Below are positions 62,701 through 64,000 of a stretch of 64,000 nucleotides of DNA, in pieces. The notes under the pieces are model-generated. The model was given only the letters and a program-made list of their open reading frames with translations. It ran no database searches and was not told the DNA's origin. The stretch is from Rhizophagus irregularis (taxonomy: Eukaryota > Glomeromycota > Glomeromycetes > Glomerales > Glomeraceae). How positions within the stretch are numbered: the stretch's first letter is position 1; every line of letters starts with the position of its first letter. The stretch is taken from NCBI RefSeq assembly GCF_026210795.1, contig NC_089431.1:4836001-4900000 (forward strand), written 5' to 3'. Both the position numbers and the translations under genes were made by a program.

Positions 62701-63235
62701 TGTGTAAGATATCAGGATCTGATTAATGATAAAAGAATAAAATTTTTCAACGCTATAATTAATATAAGAAATTAATATGATAGAGGAATCTTGCTTGGAA
62801 TAATTATAAATTTATTGGTGGTAAAAAATATATAACAATTTATTTGTTAACCAAAAAAAGAAGATGGGATTACATCAATAAAACAAAAAAAAATTCCATA
62901 TTATTAAGGAAATAGGTTTAATGATAAACCACATAATTTTGAATGATTATGTCTTGTTTTAGAAGAAAAATATTGTATATGGGAATTGTAGAAATCGGGT
63001 CAAGAGAAAAACAAATAGTTAATGTGTAGAAAATTAGGATATTATTGCTAAAAGTATACTTCAAATCAAAAAAATGAACAAATCGATGAGTTATTATGAA
63101 AGAACATACAAGATTAAAAATCTATTAAAAGAATTATCTACGTACAGTATTTATCTAATAAAATTTATGCCCAAGATGTGAATCAAATATAGAAGATTGG
63201 AGGCACATACAGATTTGCAGATAATGAATATACAA
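62700..63235 (+). pseudogene. Decayed transposable-element ORF remnant
   Basis: Plus-strand pieces include NLAWNNYKFIGGKKYITIYL (62784-62845), SYYERTYKIKNLLKELSTYS (63080-63145) and, after a shift, LCPRCESNIEDWRHI with a following IC (63165-63215). The CPRC..EDWxHI..C pattern is a zinc-knuckle-like motif that I recall from multi-copy retroelement-like ORFs of these fungi. Frame breaks are frequent and no reverse transcriptase or transposase core is visible, so the class is uncertain. Confidence 0.4.
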
Positions 63236-64000
63236 AATTGGATATAACGATAATGATTAAAACAATTATAGAATAAAAACTATGTATATTGAAAGATTGC
63301 TCAAAAACAATCTGTAATATAAGTTGAAAACAATTGTAAGAAATCATTTGAAATTAATCACACATGGTTTGTTTAATAGAAAATTTGAAAAATTAGCATA
63401 AATTAATCCTTGTTGCAATGCAACATTTACAGCTAGTTAAAAAATATTAAAATATCAAATTAATAAGCTTTAAAAATAGAGATGTGAAAAACACAATTTT
63501 AGGAGAGTTCTGATCTAGATCTGTATTGGTCAGATTTTTAGCATTTATATTCTGACCAGACCAAGTTTTAATTAGGTAATGAATTTATACTTCTAAAGAC
63601 TAAAATAAGATTGCTGATTATTACATTAGAATTATACAAATTATTATTTTTAATAATCCTTCAGAACTAGAAATAGAATCATGTAACAGAAAATCTTTTG
63701 CTGCAATTCTATGCCAGAATTACACGAGTAAAAATCTTTTTCAAAACTTGAAATAGGTTTTTTGGCCACAAGATCGAAAATCTTTAGAAGTTTTTTCAAC
63801 TGGATACTTGAATTATGTAAATCAATTTTCTATAAACTTGAAATATACTACTGAATATCTTTCAGAATTGCACGAATAAAAATCTTCTACAAAACATGAA
63901 TATGCTACGATTTCTCTATTAAAATCACATAGCTGAAAATATTTACTAGTCTCAAAATTTTTTTCATAATAGCTTCTAATCTAAACCACATCGTGGCAAC
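63236..64000. other. Intergenic with a diverged direct repeat
   Basis: About 63710-63760 (gccagaattacacgagtaaa) and 63860-63910 (ttcagaattgcacgaataaa) are related direct copies about 150 bp apart. Nothing else recognised. Confidence 0.4.

Overview
The window is A+T-rich eukaryotic DNA whose short introns (mostly 45-110 nt) have GTAAGT-type donors and TTTAG-type acceptors. Its gene content is multi-copy BTB-BACK-TLDc genes and tyrosine-kinase-like (TKL) Ser/Thr kinases carrying N-terminal CxxC clusters and a WTSGN-DDFI-type signature. This points to a glomeromycotinan (arbuscular mycorrhizal) fungus, most likely Rhizophagus irregularis or a close relative. That assignment is from pattern recognition, not from a search.

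Layout. 0-7.5 kb: three BTB-BACK-TLDc genes on the minus strand (one cut by the window edge, one broken and carrying a MITE, one intact with a 72-bp linker repeat). 8.0-10.05 kb: a 12-exon class III alcohol dehydrogenase / glutathione-dependent formaldehyde dehydrogenase, the one clear housekeeping gene. 12.5-14.1 kb: a minus-strand kinase gene whose upstream side is a ~5.2-kb tandem array (14.1-19.3 kb). Nearly every unit of this array carries a splice acceptor and a splice donor exactly 3 nt apart. 20.1-22.4 kb: a palindromic CGTCA/TGACG hairpin array abutting a 1.47-kb foldback repeat. 25.3-26.7 kb: a four-exon Fic-domain gene. 28.0-28.7 kb: a MITE-like element. 29.2-41.5 kb: two plus-strand BTB-BACK-TLDc paralogues (the second with one nonsense codon), scrambled BTB exon pieces, two kinase pseudogenes and one full kinase gene with a CxxC-rich N-terminus. 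43.2-46.1 kb: two adjacent broken BTB-BACK-TLDc copies, the second cut off by a 1.39-kb terminal-inverted-repeat element. 48.3-49.3 kb: a Helitron-like 3' end. 52.3-53.2 kb: an 18-bp C/T minisatellite. 54.4 kb: a short hairpin MITE. 56.2-56.9 kb: another kinase pseudogene. 58.5-61.5 kb: a BTB fragment followed by an eight-exon kinase gene with one CGA-to-TGA stop. 62.7-63.2 kb: remains of a transposable-element ORF.

Overall this is a repeat-rich accessory region in which two signalling-type families undergo birth and death. BTB-BACK-TLDc proteins are presumed Cullin-3 adaptor-like or oxidation-resistance-like, and the TKL kinases sit beside them. Apart from the dehydrogenase and the Fic gene, nearly every coding locus belongs to one of these two families, and about half are visibly broken. 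I saw no rRNA, tRNA or CRISPR. No operon-like organisation is expected, and shared regulation cannot be read from the sequence.
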